The translations under genes and the position numbers were made by a program. Shown here piece after piece: positions 13,133 through 19,362 of a DNA stretch of 19,362 nucleotides; position 1 is the stretch's first letter, and every line of letters begins with the position of its first letter. Origin of the DNA: Candidatus Proendomicrobium guianensium. GTDB taxonomy: Bacteria; Elusimicrobiota; Endomicrobiia; Endomicrobiales; Endomicrobiaceae. The notes under the pieces were generated by a model, which was given only the letters and a program-made list of their open reading frames with translations, made no database searches and was not told the origin of the DNA. The DNA is taken from assembly GCA_009785775.1 (NCBI GenBank), contig WQVR01000002.1, positions 1 to 19,362 on the forward strand, written 5' to 3'.

Positions 13133-14509
13133 TTAGTGGGTGTATCTCCTAAGTTGTATAGACATTAAAATACCTATGGCGCAAAGCGAAGAAAACATGC
13201 TGGATCCCCCGTAAGACACCATAAGCAAAGGTATGCCTGCTGTTGGCATTATTCCCATAACCATGCCTATATTTATAACCGCATGAAACATAAACATTAC
13301 GCATATTCCCATAGCCAGTAACGACCCGAACCTGTCGCGGGAGTTTTGGGCTATAAGCATTGCGCGCCATATAAAAACCGCATACAAAAACAGCGTAAGC
13401 ATAGACATCGCAAAGCCGCCCTCTTCACCTATCACAGAAAAAATATAGTCGGTGTGGTGTTCGGGCAAAAAGCCAAGTTGTGTTTGGGTGCCGTTTAAAA
13501 ATCCTCTGCCTAAAAGCCCGCCCGAGCCTAAAGTTATTTTAGATTGTAACGTATTAAAGCCCGAACCTAACGGATCTATCCCCGGATTTAAAAAAACTAT
13601 TAAACGGCGGCGTTGATATTCCCTTATGGAGCCTTCCACCGCTACGGAAGCAATGCACCCTGCGATAATTGTAAAAATTAAGGCTACAATGTAGACAGCG
13701 GGTATTCTCAGGCGCAGTTTTTTTAAAAACCACCACGCAAGTATAATTAAAATAATAATGCCTATAAGAATGTATATGCCGTTTGGAATAGACGTTGCGC
13801 TTATTAAAAAACTCATAAGCCCGCTTGTTTGGCCGGAAGCGGCGTATAGCGTAAAAAAAGTATTGGCAAGCGGTATGCCCAAGGCAAGCGCGCCAAAAGT
13901 TATAATGCAAAACAGGTGAAATACATCTGCGCCGTTGGCGTAAAACAAAATTATAAGTATGGGAAAATATACAAGCGTAGACGAAAACGCCGGCTGAAGC
14001 ATAATAAGCGCAAAATGCCCGAGAAGTATGCAGGTTGCGGCAAAAAGCGTCGAGATATTGCGCATTTCTTTTCGCTTATTGTCTAAGTAAGCGGCAATGG
14101 CTATTATAAACATAATTTTTGCCACTTCCACCGGTTGGAAAGAAAAAAAGTGAAAGTTTATCCAACGGCGCGCATTGTTTACCACGGTGCCGAAAATAAG
14201 CACAGACGCAAGCAATGCAATGCTTGCGCCATAAATGTAAGCCCATAAGCGTTTGTAAAATTGGTAGTTAAAACTTGCAAAAAAAATCATTGCTATAACG
14301 CCGGCGATTGCCGCCGCCGCCTGACGCCCTACAAACCTTACAGGGTTTTGGTGTACAAAAGTTGCCGAATGCACGGCAAAAAGGCTTATAGTAACCAATG
14401 CCGCGGCGGCGGCAAGCATTATCCAGTCTATGCTGAAAAAAATGCGCGCCCAAAAACTTTGCCGGTTAAGGCGGCGTCTGGAAACATTAGTATTGTTAGC
14501 GAGTCTCAT
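13133..14509 (-). CDS. rodA: Rod shape-determining SEDS glycosyltransferase RodA
   Basis: This 458-residue polytopic protein has about ten helices. SEDS motifs are visible: ARRWI at 113-117, QPVEVAK at 125-131, DPLGSGF with QSKITLGSGGLLGRG at 312-336, EHHTDYIFSVIGEEGGF at 350-366 and GGSSM near 436. RodA polymerises lipid II glycan strands in the elongasome with PBP2. Placement right after the PBP2 gene (6-base gap) favours RodA over FtsW. One oddity is that the usually conserved QPDxGT segment reads QPAFSST (172-178), losing the acidic residue. A conserved long loop between residues 220 and 300 makes it longer than the usual 370-400 residues. ATG at 14509 with only a weak GGAA upstream, so translation may depend on coupling to mrdA. 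Confidence 0.93.
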   Translation of the reverse strand: MRLANNTNVSRRRLNRQSFWARIFFSIDWIMLAAAAALVTISLFAVHSATFVHQNPVRFVGRQAAAAIAGVIAMIFFASFNYQFYKRLWAYIYGASIALLASVLIFGTVVNNARRWINFHFFSFQPVEVAKIMFIIAIAAYLDNKRKEMRNISTLFAATCILLGHFALIMLQPAFSSTLVYFPILIILFYANGADVFHLFCIITFGALALGIPLANTFFTLYAASGQTSGLMSFLISATSIPNGIYILIGIIILIILAWWFLKKLRLRIPAVYIVALIFTIIAGCIASVAVEGSIREYQRRRLIVFLNPGIDPLGSGFNTLQSKITLGSGGLLGRGFLNGTQTQLGFLPEHHTDYIFSVIGEEGGFAMSMLTLFLYAVFIWRAMLIAQNSRDRFGSLLAMGICVMFMFHAVINIGMVMGIMPTAGIPLLMVSYGGSSMFSSLCAIGILMSIQLRRYTH

Positions 14510-14515
14510 TTTATA

Positions 14516-16273
14516 TTATTCCAAATTAAAATAAACTTCAAAAATTCTTCTGGCAATCGGCGTTGCTATAATTCCGCCGCCGCCTGCGTTTTCAACTAAT
14601 ACGGCAACTGCAAGTTGCGGGTTGTCAGCCGGCGCATAAGCTATTAGCCAGGCGTGGTTTTCACCGTGAGGATTTTGGGCTGTGCCTGTTTTTGCGGCAA
14701 CGCGCATGTTTGGAAACCTTGTGCGCCATGCGGTGCCTTGTTCTACGGCGTCTACCAAAGATTGCTTTAAAAGATCCCAAGTGCGGTCGGCTAATTCTAC
14801 GGGCTCTTTATAGCGTGGGGTAGCCTCAAATTCAACGTTGCCGCAAGCGTCTACAATGGTTTGTATGACAAAAGGTTTGCGCGCGATACCTCTGTTTGCA
14901 ACAGTTGCCGTAAGCGAAGCCATTTGCAAGGGCGTAACCAAAGTAGCGCCCTGGCCTATAGAAAAAATTAATGTGTCGCCCGAAAGCCAGCGTGTGCGCT
15001 TTCTTTGTCTTTTCCATTCGGGGTTGGGAATAAAGCCTCTTTGTTCGCCGGGAATATCGATTCCCGTAAGCTGGTCTAAGTGAAACTTACGCGCAAAGCG
15101 TTCAATATTGCTTACGCCAAGCTCTAAAGCCAAATGGTAATAATAAATATTGCACGATAATGCCATAGATTGTAAAAAGTTAACATTGCCGTGCCCTTCG
15201 CGAAACCAACAGCCGAAATATCTGTCGCCAAGTTGAAAACTTCCCGTGCAGCGGTGCCTTACGGCGGGGTTATGGTTTAAAACTTCAAGCGCCGCTACAA
15301 AAGGTATTATTTTAAATGTTGAACCGGGAGCGTAGCGTCCGGCGAGCGCACGGTTAAAAAGCGGAAGGTCAGGGTTTTGCCTGTTTCTGATAAAATCTCT
15401 TGAAAAATTGTCTGCGTCAAAACCGGGGCTTGAAACAAGGGCGCGCACCGCGCCCGTTCTCGGGTCTATGGCAACTACGGCTCCACGCCGGGTGGATGTA
15501 TTTTGAAGAGCTTCGTAAGCGGCAATTTGTAAATCTAAGTTTATAGTTGTGTGTATGCTTGAACCTATTTGGGGCGCAATATGCTGAAACGCTTGCACAG
15601 GGCGTCCGCGCACGTCTACCACAAGTTGCCTGCCCCCGTCTATGCCCCTTAAATAGCGATTGGCGCGGCCTTCTATGCCAATGCGGCCTATTTGGTCGCC
15701 AAGGCGCCACCCTTCGTCTCTAAGCCTGTCAAGTTCGGCTCTGTTAATTTGGCTGACATATCCTGTCACATGGCTGTTAATGCGCGGGTGGCGGGAAAGG
15801 CGTTGAGGCTCTTTGGCAACGGTAATGCCCGAAAGGCTAAGCGTTTTTTCCTGCACCCTGAACATTTCTTTGCGGGTTAAATTTTTGGCAATTGTTACGC
15901 TGCGTCCGCTACGCATACTGCGGGCTATAGCTTGCGATACGTCTTGGTTTAAAATTTCGCTTAGTTCGGCTATGGCGCATTCGGGCGGGGCAGCGTCTTG
16001 CCTGAAAGGTTGAAATAAAATCATGTAGGTATAGTCGTTACCTACCATCGGGCGGCCGGAGGAATCGTAAATTATGCCGCGCGGGGCGCGTTCGCGCGTG
16101 GTATGTAAGCGTTGCCGTTCGGAAATAGCCTGGTAATGATTTCCGCGTATAATTTGCATATAAAAAAGCCGTACAGACAGCACACAGAAAAAAAACATAA
16201 ATAAAATCATTATCGCTTTATGTTTTTTTGAAAAAATTTCGAAAGAAAACCTATCTTCTCTCTGCCAGACCAT
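14516..16273 (-). CDS. mrdA: Penicillin-binding protein 2 (elongasome transpeptidase)
   Basis: This 585-residue class B PBP has a cytoplasmic tail, one membrane helix at about 20-40, a pedestal domain (RAPRGIIYD at 62-70, family hallmark) and the transpeptidase domain. The active-site motifs are complete: S318-T-F-K321, S373-C-N375 and K528-T-G530. It cross-links peptidoglycan stem peptides in the periplasm and is the beta-lactam (mecillinam-type) target working with RodA. Length is slightly below that of Escherichia coli PBP2, as in many phyla. The ATG at 16273 overlaps the mreD 3' end by 23 bases, and an AAGGA lies about 10 bases before it. It is the third gene of the mreC-to-rng run. Confidence 0.95.
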   Translation of the reverse strand: MVWQREDRFSFEIFSKKHKAIMILFMFFFCVLSVRLFYMQIIRGNHYQAISERQRLHTTRERAPRGIIYDSSGRPMVGNDYTYMILFQPFRQDAAPPECAIAELSEILNQDVSQAIARSMRSGRSVTIAKNLTRKEMFRVQEKTLSLSGITVAKEPQRLSRHPRINSHVTGYVSQINRAELDRLRDEGWRLGDQIGRIGIEGRANRYLRGIDGGRQLVVDVRGRPVQAFQHIAPQIGSSIHTTINLDLQIAAYEALQNTSTRRGAVVAIDPRTGAVRALVSSPGFDADNFSRDFIRNRQNPDLPLFNRALAGRYAPGSTFKIIPFVAALEVLNHNPAVRHRCTGSFQLGDRYFGCWFREGHGNVNFLQSMALSCNIYYYHLALELGVSNIERFARKFHLDQLTGIDIPGEQRGFIPNPEWKRQRKRTRWLSGDTLIFSIGQGATLVTPLQMASLTATVANRGIARKPFVIQTIVDACGNVEFEATPRYKEPVELADRTWDLLKQSLVDAVEQGTAWRTRFPNMRVAAKTGTAQNPHGENHAWLIAYAPADNPQLAVAVLVENAGGGGIIATPIARRIFEVYFNLE

Positions 16274-16757
16274 TTATAATTAATCCTTCAAGAAATTTTA
16301 AAGAGGCAAAAAATACGGGAGACACCAGCACAAGCACCATTATTCTGTAAATGTCTACGCGGGTCATAGCAAAGTAGGCAGCGCTTTCTGCGGGGCTAGA
16401 CGCTAAATACACAAGCCCCAGCCCCAGCCATACTATTACCGAAGCGCAAAAAGTCAGTATCATTTGCGCGGGTATATTTGAGGCATGCAAATCTTTTGAA
16501 AACTTTCCTACAAAGTAACCCACAATTGTAAACATAAAGGCGCGCGAGCCGAAAACATCTGTTGAAAACATATCCCATGTAATGCCTAAAATAAAGCCGA
16601 ATGTTTGGGCTGTCATAGTGCCGCGCGTCAGACCCATGTAAATTATAACCACTAAAATAAAGTTGGGGTAAACGTCAAAGGGCATGAACTGCCCCAGCAC
16701 AAACTGCCAAATGCAAGCAAAAATATATACAAGAGCATAGTATAAAAAAATTGCCAC
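16251..16757 (-). CDS. mreD: Rod shape-determining membrane protein MreD
   Basis: A 168-residue, very hydrophobic protein with five to six helices spread over its whole length, typical of MreD. DVYPNFILVVIIYMGLTRG (28-46) and FGFILGITWDMFSTDVFGSRAF (53-74) match the recognisable N-terminal half of the family, where a PNFLL-like and a GlxxGlxxDlfs-like segment recur. MreD links the MreB cytoskeleton and MreC to the PBP2-RodA pair. The start is GTG at 16757, supported by a strong GGAGG ten bases upstream. It lies 2 bases after the mreC TAG and overlaps mrdA by 23 bases. Sequence conservation in this family is low, so the call leans partly on neighbours. Confidence 0.92.
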   Translation of the reverse strand: MAIFLYYALVYIFACIWQFVLGQFMPFDVYPNFILVVIIYMGLTRGTMTAQTFGFILGITWDMFSTDVFGSRAFMFTIVGYFVGKFSKDLHASNIPAQMILTFCASVIVWLGLGLVYLASSPAESAAYFAMTRVDIYRIMVLVLVSPVFFASLKFLEGLIINGLAERR

Positions 16758-16759
16758 TT

Positions 16760-17605
16760 CTAATTATCCTCCGTTTCTGCTATGGGTACAATTACGGCAA
16801 CTTCATAAACTTGGTTTAAATGCATGTGCAGGTCTGCTATGGCATACTTGTAGCCCGGTACAAAATCTTCAAAAATTTGCCTTATGCGCCCGACGGGTGT
16901 AGACGGCCTGAAAACCGCGCTTAAAGGGCTGGTTAAAATTTCATCGCCCACAGAAATGGGCGCTTCCTGTGATATAAAAGTAAGCCTTATAAGCCTGCCG
17001 CCTTGGCCTTCGGCAAGGCAGTCAAACCCCGAGCCTTCAATATAAGAGGGAATAACAGACCTTGAGTTTGTTATAAGCGCAACGCGCGACGAATAAGCAA
17101 AAGTTTCGGCAATGCGCCCCACCGCAAAAGTTTGGCCTTGTGGCGTTACGCCCACAACGGCAAGCCCGCGTGTAATGCCATGGCGGGAACCTTTGTTTAT
17201 TACCATCCACTGGTACCACTGGCTTGGTTCCCTAAGCACTACGCGCGCAAACACCGCTTTTGTGTCGGGCGCTACGCTTAAACTTAAAAGCGCGCCAAGG
17301 CGCAAGTTTTCTTCCCTAATGCCTTGAAGGTTGTGAAGTTTGTTTAAAAGAAGTATGTTTTGATTTTTTAAAGATATGTTTTCCTGACGGTAGCGGACAA
17401 TACTTCTTAAGTTTTCAAAAGCGGTGCCGGTATAGTTCATAAAAAACGAAGCGCTTTCGATTGAGGGAAATAATGCGTAATAAATGAAACGCTTAACAAA
17501 ACGGACAGACGGCGTTGTGTCGGCGGCTATAAAAAAACCGGATACAATTATAAATATCGCAAACACAATGTTGGCGCGGCGATTAGTCGGGTTATGTTCT
17601 TTCAT
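16760..17605 (-). CDS. mreC: Rod shape-determining protein MreC
   Basis: I start at ATG 17605 (281 residues). The frame extends two codons to a TTG, which is less likely. A short cytoplasmic tail is followed by one helix at about 12-30, a coiled-coil stretch at roughly 70-105 (RQENISLKNQNILLLNKL), then the two beta-barrel domains of MreC. The marker segment WYQWMVINKGSRHGI (about 134-148) and GRIAETF are clear. MreC is an inner-membrane, periplasmic scaffold that binds and activates PBP2. No good Shine-Dalgarno is seen. A promoter lies about 50 bases upstream, making this the first gene of the long minus-strand run. mreB is not in the window and is not next to mreC here, as the genes upstream of mreC are outer-membrane proteins. 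Confidence 0.94.
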   Translation of the reverse strand: MKEHNPTNRRANIVFAIFIIVSGFFIAADTTPSVRFVKRFIYYALFPSIESASFFMNYTGTAFENLRSIVRYRQENISLKNQNILLLNKLHNLQGIREENLRLGALLSLSVAPDTKAVFARVVLREPSQWYQWMVINKGSRHGITRGLAVVGVTPQGQTFAVGRIAETFAYSSRVALITNSRSVIPSYIEGSGFDCLAEGQGGRLIRLTFISQEAPISVGDEILTSPLSAVFRPSTPVGRIRQIFEDFVPGYKYAIADLHMHLNQVYEVAVIVPIAETEDN

Positions 17606-17656
17606 TTCCAAAGGGTTGTTAAAGTTTTTAAAAAGGCTTATAAAATCAACGTTTTT

Positions 17657-17685
17657 AATATACCATTTTAAGCGTAATAATTAAA
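17657..17685 (-). promoter_or_regulatory. Promoter of the mreC-to-rng operon
   Basis: On the minus strand an extended -10 (TG, one base, then TATATT at 17662-17657) is preceded by TTTAAT or TTAATT near 17685-17679 at a spacing of 16-17. The start would be near 17650, leaving a leader of about 45 bases before mreC. It lies just downstream of the terminator of the preceding outer-membrane protein genes, as expected for a new transcription unit. Confidence 0.5.
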
Positions 17686-17710
17686 GGGGCAATGTTGCGC
17701 CAAAAACTTC

Positions 17711-17753
17711 TAAAAATAAAAAAAGCGCGCAGGTTTTTTAAACCCGCGCGCTT
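17711..17753 (-). terminator. Strong intrinsic terminator after the outer-membrane protein pair
   Basis: On the minus strand an 8-bp arm (17753-17746, AAGCGCGC) pairs with 17730-17723. One mismatch and a further 5 bp (17744-17740 with 17736-17732) extend it to a three-base loop. It is followed by TTTTT-A-TTTTT down to 17711. This is a textbook rho-independent terminator 17 bases past the stop at 17770. Read on the plus strand no T-run follows, so it is one-directional. Confidence 0.9.
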
Positions 17754-17769
17754 ACAAAAAAACCTTGTT

Positions 17770-18444
17770 TTAAAAATAAAATCTTGCTGTTAAAGTGCCT
17801 ACAAAGCTTACGTCTCTTTTAAGTTCTTGTAATAAGTAATCTCTTTGCATTTCAGCGTTAAAAGTATATCTAAAATCCAACCCTAGTCCAAAAAGCGGGC
17901 TAAACCTGTGTTCCGCTCCGAAAACCAAATGCGGTGAAATTCTGGACTCTGTAAAAGATGTAGACGTCAGGCCTGAGCCTGATATATACGTGTCAAAATC
18001 CCATTGTGAACTTATAAATGTTATGCCCGCGCCGCCCATTATCGAAAAGGCAGAGTGATTAAAAAAATGTTTATAATAAGCTGTTATGGGTACTGTCATA
18101 ATTGAATTTTTTATTTCGTTAGAATTTAGACCTGCGCGCGTGGTAAGTTTTGCCTCGGAATGCCGGTTAACATTAACCCTAAATCCCAACCACTGATGGT
18201 CGCCTATTACGGGCGCTTCAAAACCCGCTTCCAAACCAAAAAACGCGTTTGAACTGCTGCTTGATATAGAAACACCGGGGCTTATCGCAGAAACGCCTGT
18301 AAAGTTGTCGTCCCCGCCGGCACCCACTGCAATACCGATATAAAGGTTTCTATTTGCAACCCTGTCTACAAACTGCATTGCGCTTGCGTGCGCATATGCG
18401 CTAACAGCAAAAAACATAAAACAAACCAGTAAAATTTTTTTCAT
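17770..18444 (-). CDS. Outer-membrane beta-barrel protein (OmpA-like small porin type), paralog 1
   Basis: This 224-residue protein has a signal peptide MKKILLVCFMFFAVSAYAHA with an AHA cleavage site. The rest alternates hydrophobic and polar residues in strands (GLEAGFEAPV, ITAYYKHFF, LGLDFRYTF) and ends in ...TARFYF with a terminal Phe, the usual outer-membrane insertion signal. Size and strand count fit an eight-stranded barrel of the OMP_b-brl type. The serine run ISSSSSNAF at about 60-68 is probably a surface loop. It is clearly homologous to the next gene upstream along its whole length. A strong AAAGGAG lies 6 bases before the ATG. A ligand or function cannot be inferred. Confidence 0.85.
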   Translation of the reverse strand: MKKILLVCFMFFAVSAYAHASAMQFVDRVANRNLYIGIAVGAGGDDNFTGVSAISPGVSISSSSSNAFFGLEAGFEAPVIGDHQWLGFRVNVNRHSEAKLTTRAGLNSNEIKNSIMTVPITAYYKHFFNHSAFSIMGGAGITFISSQWDFDTYISGSGLTSTSFTESRISPHLVFGAEHRFSPLFGLGLDFRYTFNAEMQRDYLLQELKRDVSFVGTLTARFYF

Positions 18445-18473
18445 TAAAACTCCTTTAAACAGTCAGGCATATG

Positions 18474-19127
18474 TTAAAAATAAAATCTTGCCATAAGACC
18501 GCCTACAAAGCTTACGTCTCTCCTAAAATCGCCTCTTTCTATTTCACCGTCAAAAGCGTATCTGAAATCAAGCGAAAGTCCGAAAAGTTGCGAAAATCTG
18601 TATTCCGCGCCAAAAGCTATATGGGGCGAAGTTCTGGAATCTGTAACCGAAACAGAACCGGACCCAAACGAATCATAGTAAGTGTCAGTCCATTCCATGC
18701 TGATAAAAGTTACCCCAAGCCCGCCTGTAACCGAAAATTTAGAATTTTCAAACATATGTTTGTAATAAGCCGTTAATGGTATCGTTCTTATGGTATTTTT
18801 TATCTCGTCAAACCACGGGCCTACGGATACTCTGCTTTTTGCTTCGGAATGCCAGTTAACGCCAAGCCGGAGTCCAAGTAACTGTGTTTCGCTTATTATA
18901 GGTGTTTCAAAACCTGCTTCCAAACCCCAAAACGCGTTGGAAGAGCTGCTGTTTCTGTTTCCAAAAGGCATTTGTGCCATAACTTCGTCAATATTGTTAC
19001 TTCCGCCGGCGCCTACTCCAAGCCCTAAATAAAAGTTTCCGGCTGAAATAGCCTCGGAAAAACGGTTTGCGTGTGCGTAAGCGCTAAAAGCAAAAACCAT
19101 AAGACAAACCAGTAAAATTTTTTTCAT
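18474..19127 (-). CDS. Outer-membrane beta-barrel protein, paralog 2
   Basis: This 217-residue protein has a near-identical signal peptide (MKKILLVCLMVFAFSAYAHA) and the same C-terminal ...RRDVSFVGGLMARFYF as its neighbour. Shared landmarks include SSSSNAFWGLEAGFETP, NWHSEAK, LTAYYKHMF and FGAEYRFSQLFGLSLDFRYAF. The ribosome-binding site AAAGGAG and the first 20 or so bases of the coding region are also nearly the same in both, which marks a tandem duplication. Differences concentrate in what should be surface loops (about residues 42-60 and 145-160). Only 29 bases and no terminator separate it from paralog 1, so one transcript is likely. It is the first of the pair to be transcribed. Confidence 0.85.
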   Translation of the reverse strand: MKKILLVCLMVFAFSAYAHANRFSEAISAGNFYLGLGVGAGGSNNIDEVMAQMPFGNRNSSSSNAFWGLEAGFETPIISETQLLGLRLGVNWHSEAKSRVSVGPWFDEIKNTIRTIPLTAYYKHMFENSKFSVTGGLGVTFISMEWTDTYYDSFGSGSVSVTDSRTSPHIAFGAEYRFSQLFGLSLDFRYAFDGEIERGDFRRDVSFVGGLMARFYF

Positions 19128-19159
19128 TAAAATCTCCTTTTTTAAAACTTCAATTTATA

Positions 19160-19188
19160 ATTATACAAAAATACTGTTTATTACTGAA
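19160..19188 (-). promoter_or_regulatory. Promoter candidate for the beta-barrel pair
   Basis: On the minus strand TATAAT (19165-19160) has an immediately preceding TG and, 17 bases further up, a weak TTCAGT (19188-19183) that overlaps the end of the preceding gene. A start near 19153 gives a leader of about 25 bases with the AAAGGAG. The -35 element is poor, so the call rests on the -10. Confidence 0.45.
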
Positions 19189-19362
19189 AAATTACTATAA
19201 GTTCACACCTGAAAGAATCTCTTGTCAACTCATCCCTGCTTGCTTGTGCTTCGTCAGCGCTTGCGTGGTCGCCTCTGGCGCTTAGTATTACTCCTGCTAC
19301 GCCTAAGGCCGTAGATGCTCTTCTTTGTTGTTGCTCGTTTCTGAATATGCCGGTATATTCAA
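19181..19362 (-). CDS. 3' end of an unidentified protein (partial at window edge)
   Basis: On the minus strand one frame is open from the window edge to a TAA at 19183-19181, with 59 codons visible. The peptide runs from a polar Gln/Arg-rich stretch (IFRNEQQQRRAS) through a short hydrophobic segment (TALGVAGVILSA) and an acidic, Ala-rich part (DHASADEAQASRDE) to a terminal CELIVIFQ. Composition, codon use and the second in-frame stop just after it look like the true end of a gene rather than chance. The hydrophobic piece is too short to be a sure membrane helix. I do not recognise a family. The tail ends 53 bases before the beta-barrel pair starts. Confidence 0.55.
   Translation of the reverse strand, partial: EYTGIFRNEQQQRRASTALGVAGVILSARGDHASADEAQASRDELTRDSFRCELIVIFQ

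Larger units (their letters stand above)
17612..17769. other. Intergenic region between mreC and the beta-barrel pair
   Basis: This gap contains the terminator of the outer-membrane protein genes and the promoter of the mreC operon, both described separately. Nothing else is seen in it. Confidence 0.7.

Noticed and set aside
19194..19228. Minus-strand TTGACA as a promoter for the beta-barrel genes
   Set aside because: The nearest good -10 (TATAGT) is 23 bases away and the site lies inside the upstream coding end; the TATAAT at 19165-19160 is better placed.

Overview
The window comes from a Gram-negative-type bacterium. Signal peptides with outer-membrane barrel proteins sit beside a complete rod-shape set (mreC, mreD, PBP2, RodA). 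The DNA is moderately AT-rich and protein coding is dense. The gene order mreC-mreD-mrdA-rodA-B12/radical SAM-rng, the repeat-type surface protein and the envelope sulfatase would fit a gut-associated Elusimicrobiota (Endomicrobia/Elusimicrobia-like) genome. That placement is inference from gene order and style, not a database result.

Layout. (1) 1-125 holds the last 40 codons of a membrane protein cut by the window edge. (2) 162-1927, plus strand, is a tight operon: Nudix hydrolase, BI-1/YccA-like membrane protein and the ribosome-assembly GTPase YsxC/EngB, driven by a promoter that leaves almost no 5' leader. (3) 2029-2529, plus strand, is a secreted protein built of 14-residue repeats, with its own promoter and a leader hairpin. 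(4) 2541-2700 is non-coding and packed with three perfect inverted repeats. (5) 2754-4069, plus strand, holds a membrane-anchored helical protein and a radical SAM enzyme. (6) 7643-4086, minus strand, is an overlapping three-gene set: LTA-synthase-like sulfatase, exported ankyrin protein, exonuclease III. (7) 7680-7883 is a roughly 204-base imperfect inverted repeat in the gap between the sulfatase gene and rng. (8) 17605-7919, minus strand, is a seven-gene run: mreC, mreD, mrdA, rodA, fused B12/radical SAM-DUF2344 protein, SGNH-like TPR protein and RNase G/E, with a promoter upstream of mreC and a terminator after rng. (9) 19127-17770, minus strand, is a tandem pair of paralogous beta-barrel proteins closed by a strong intrinsic terminator. 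(10) 19181-19362 is the 3' end of a further minus-strand gene.

How it fits together. The central block is an envelope-growth module. MreC and MreD organise the elongasome, and RodA (glycosyltransferase) with PBP2 (transpeptidase) make lateral wall. RNase G/E sits downstream as it does near mreBCD in Escherichia coli, with the radical SAM/DUF2344 protein beside it as in clostridia. An SGNH-fold protein that appears to have lost its catalytic Ser and His is inserted between the last two. No mobile-element genes, CRISPR arrays, tRNAs or rRNAs were seen. The most unexplained items are the long inverted repeat at 7680-7883, the palindrome cluster at 2541-2700, the SGNH-like pseudoenzyme, and the altered QPDxGT motif in RodA.
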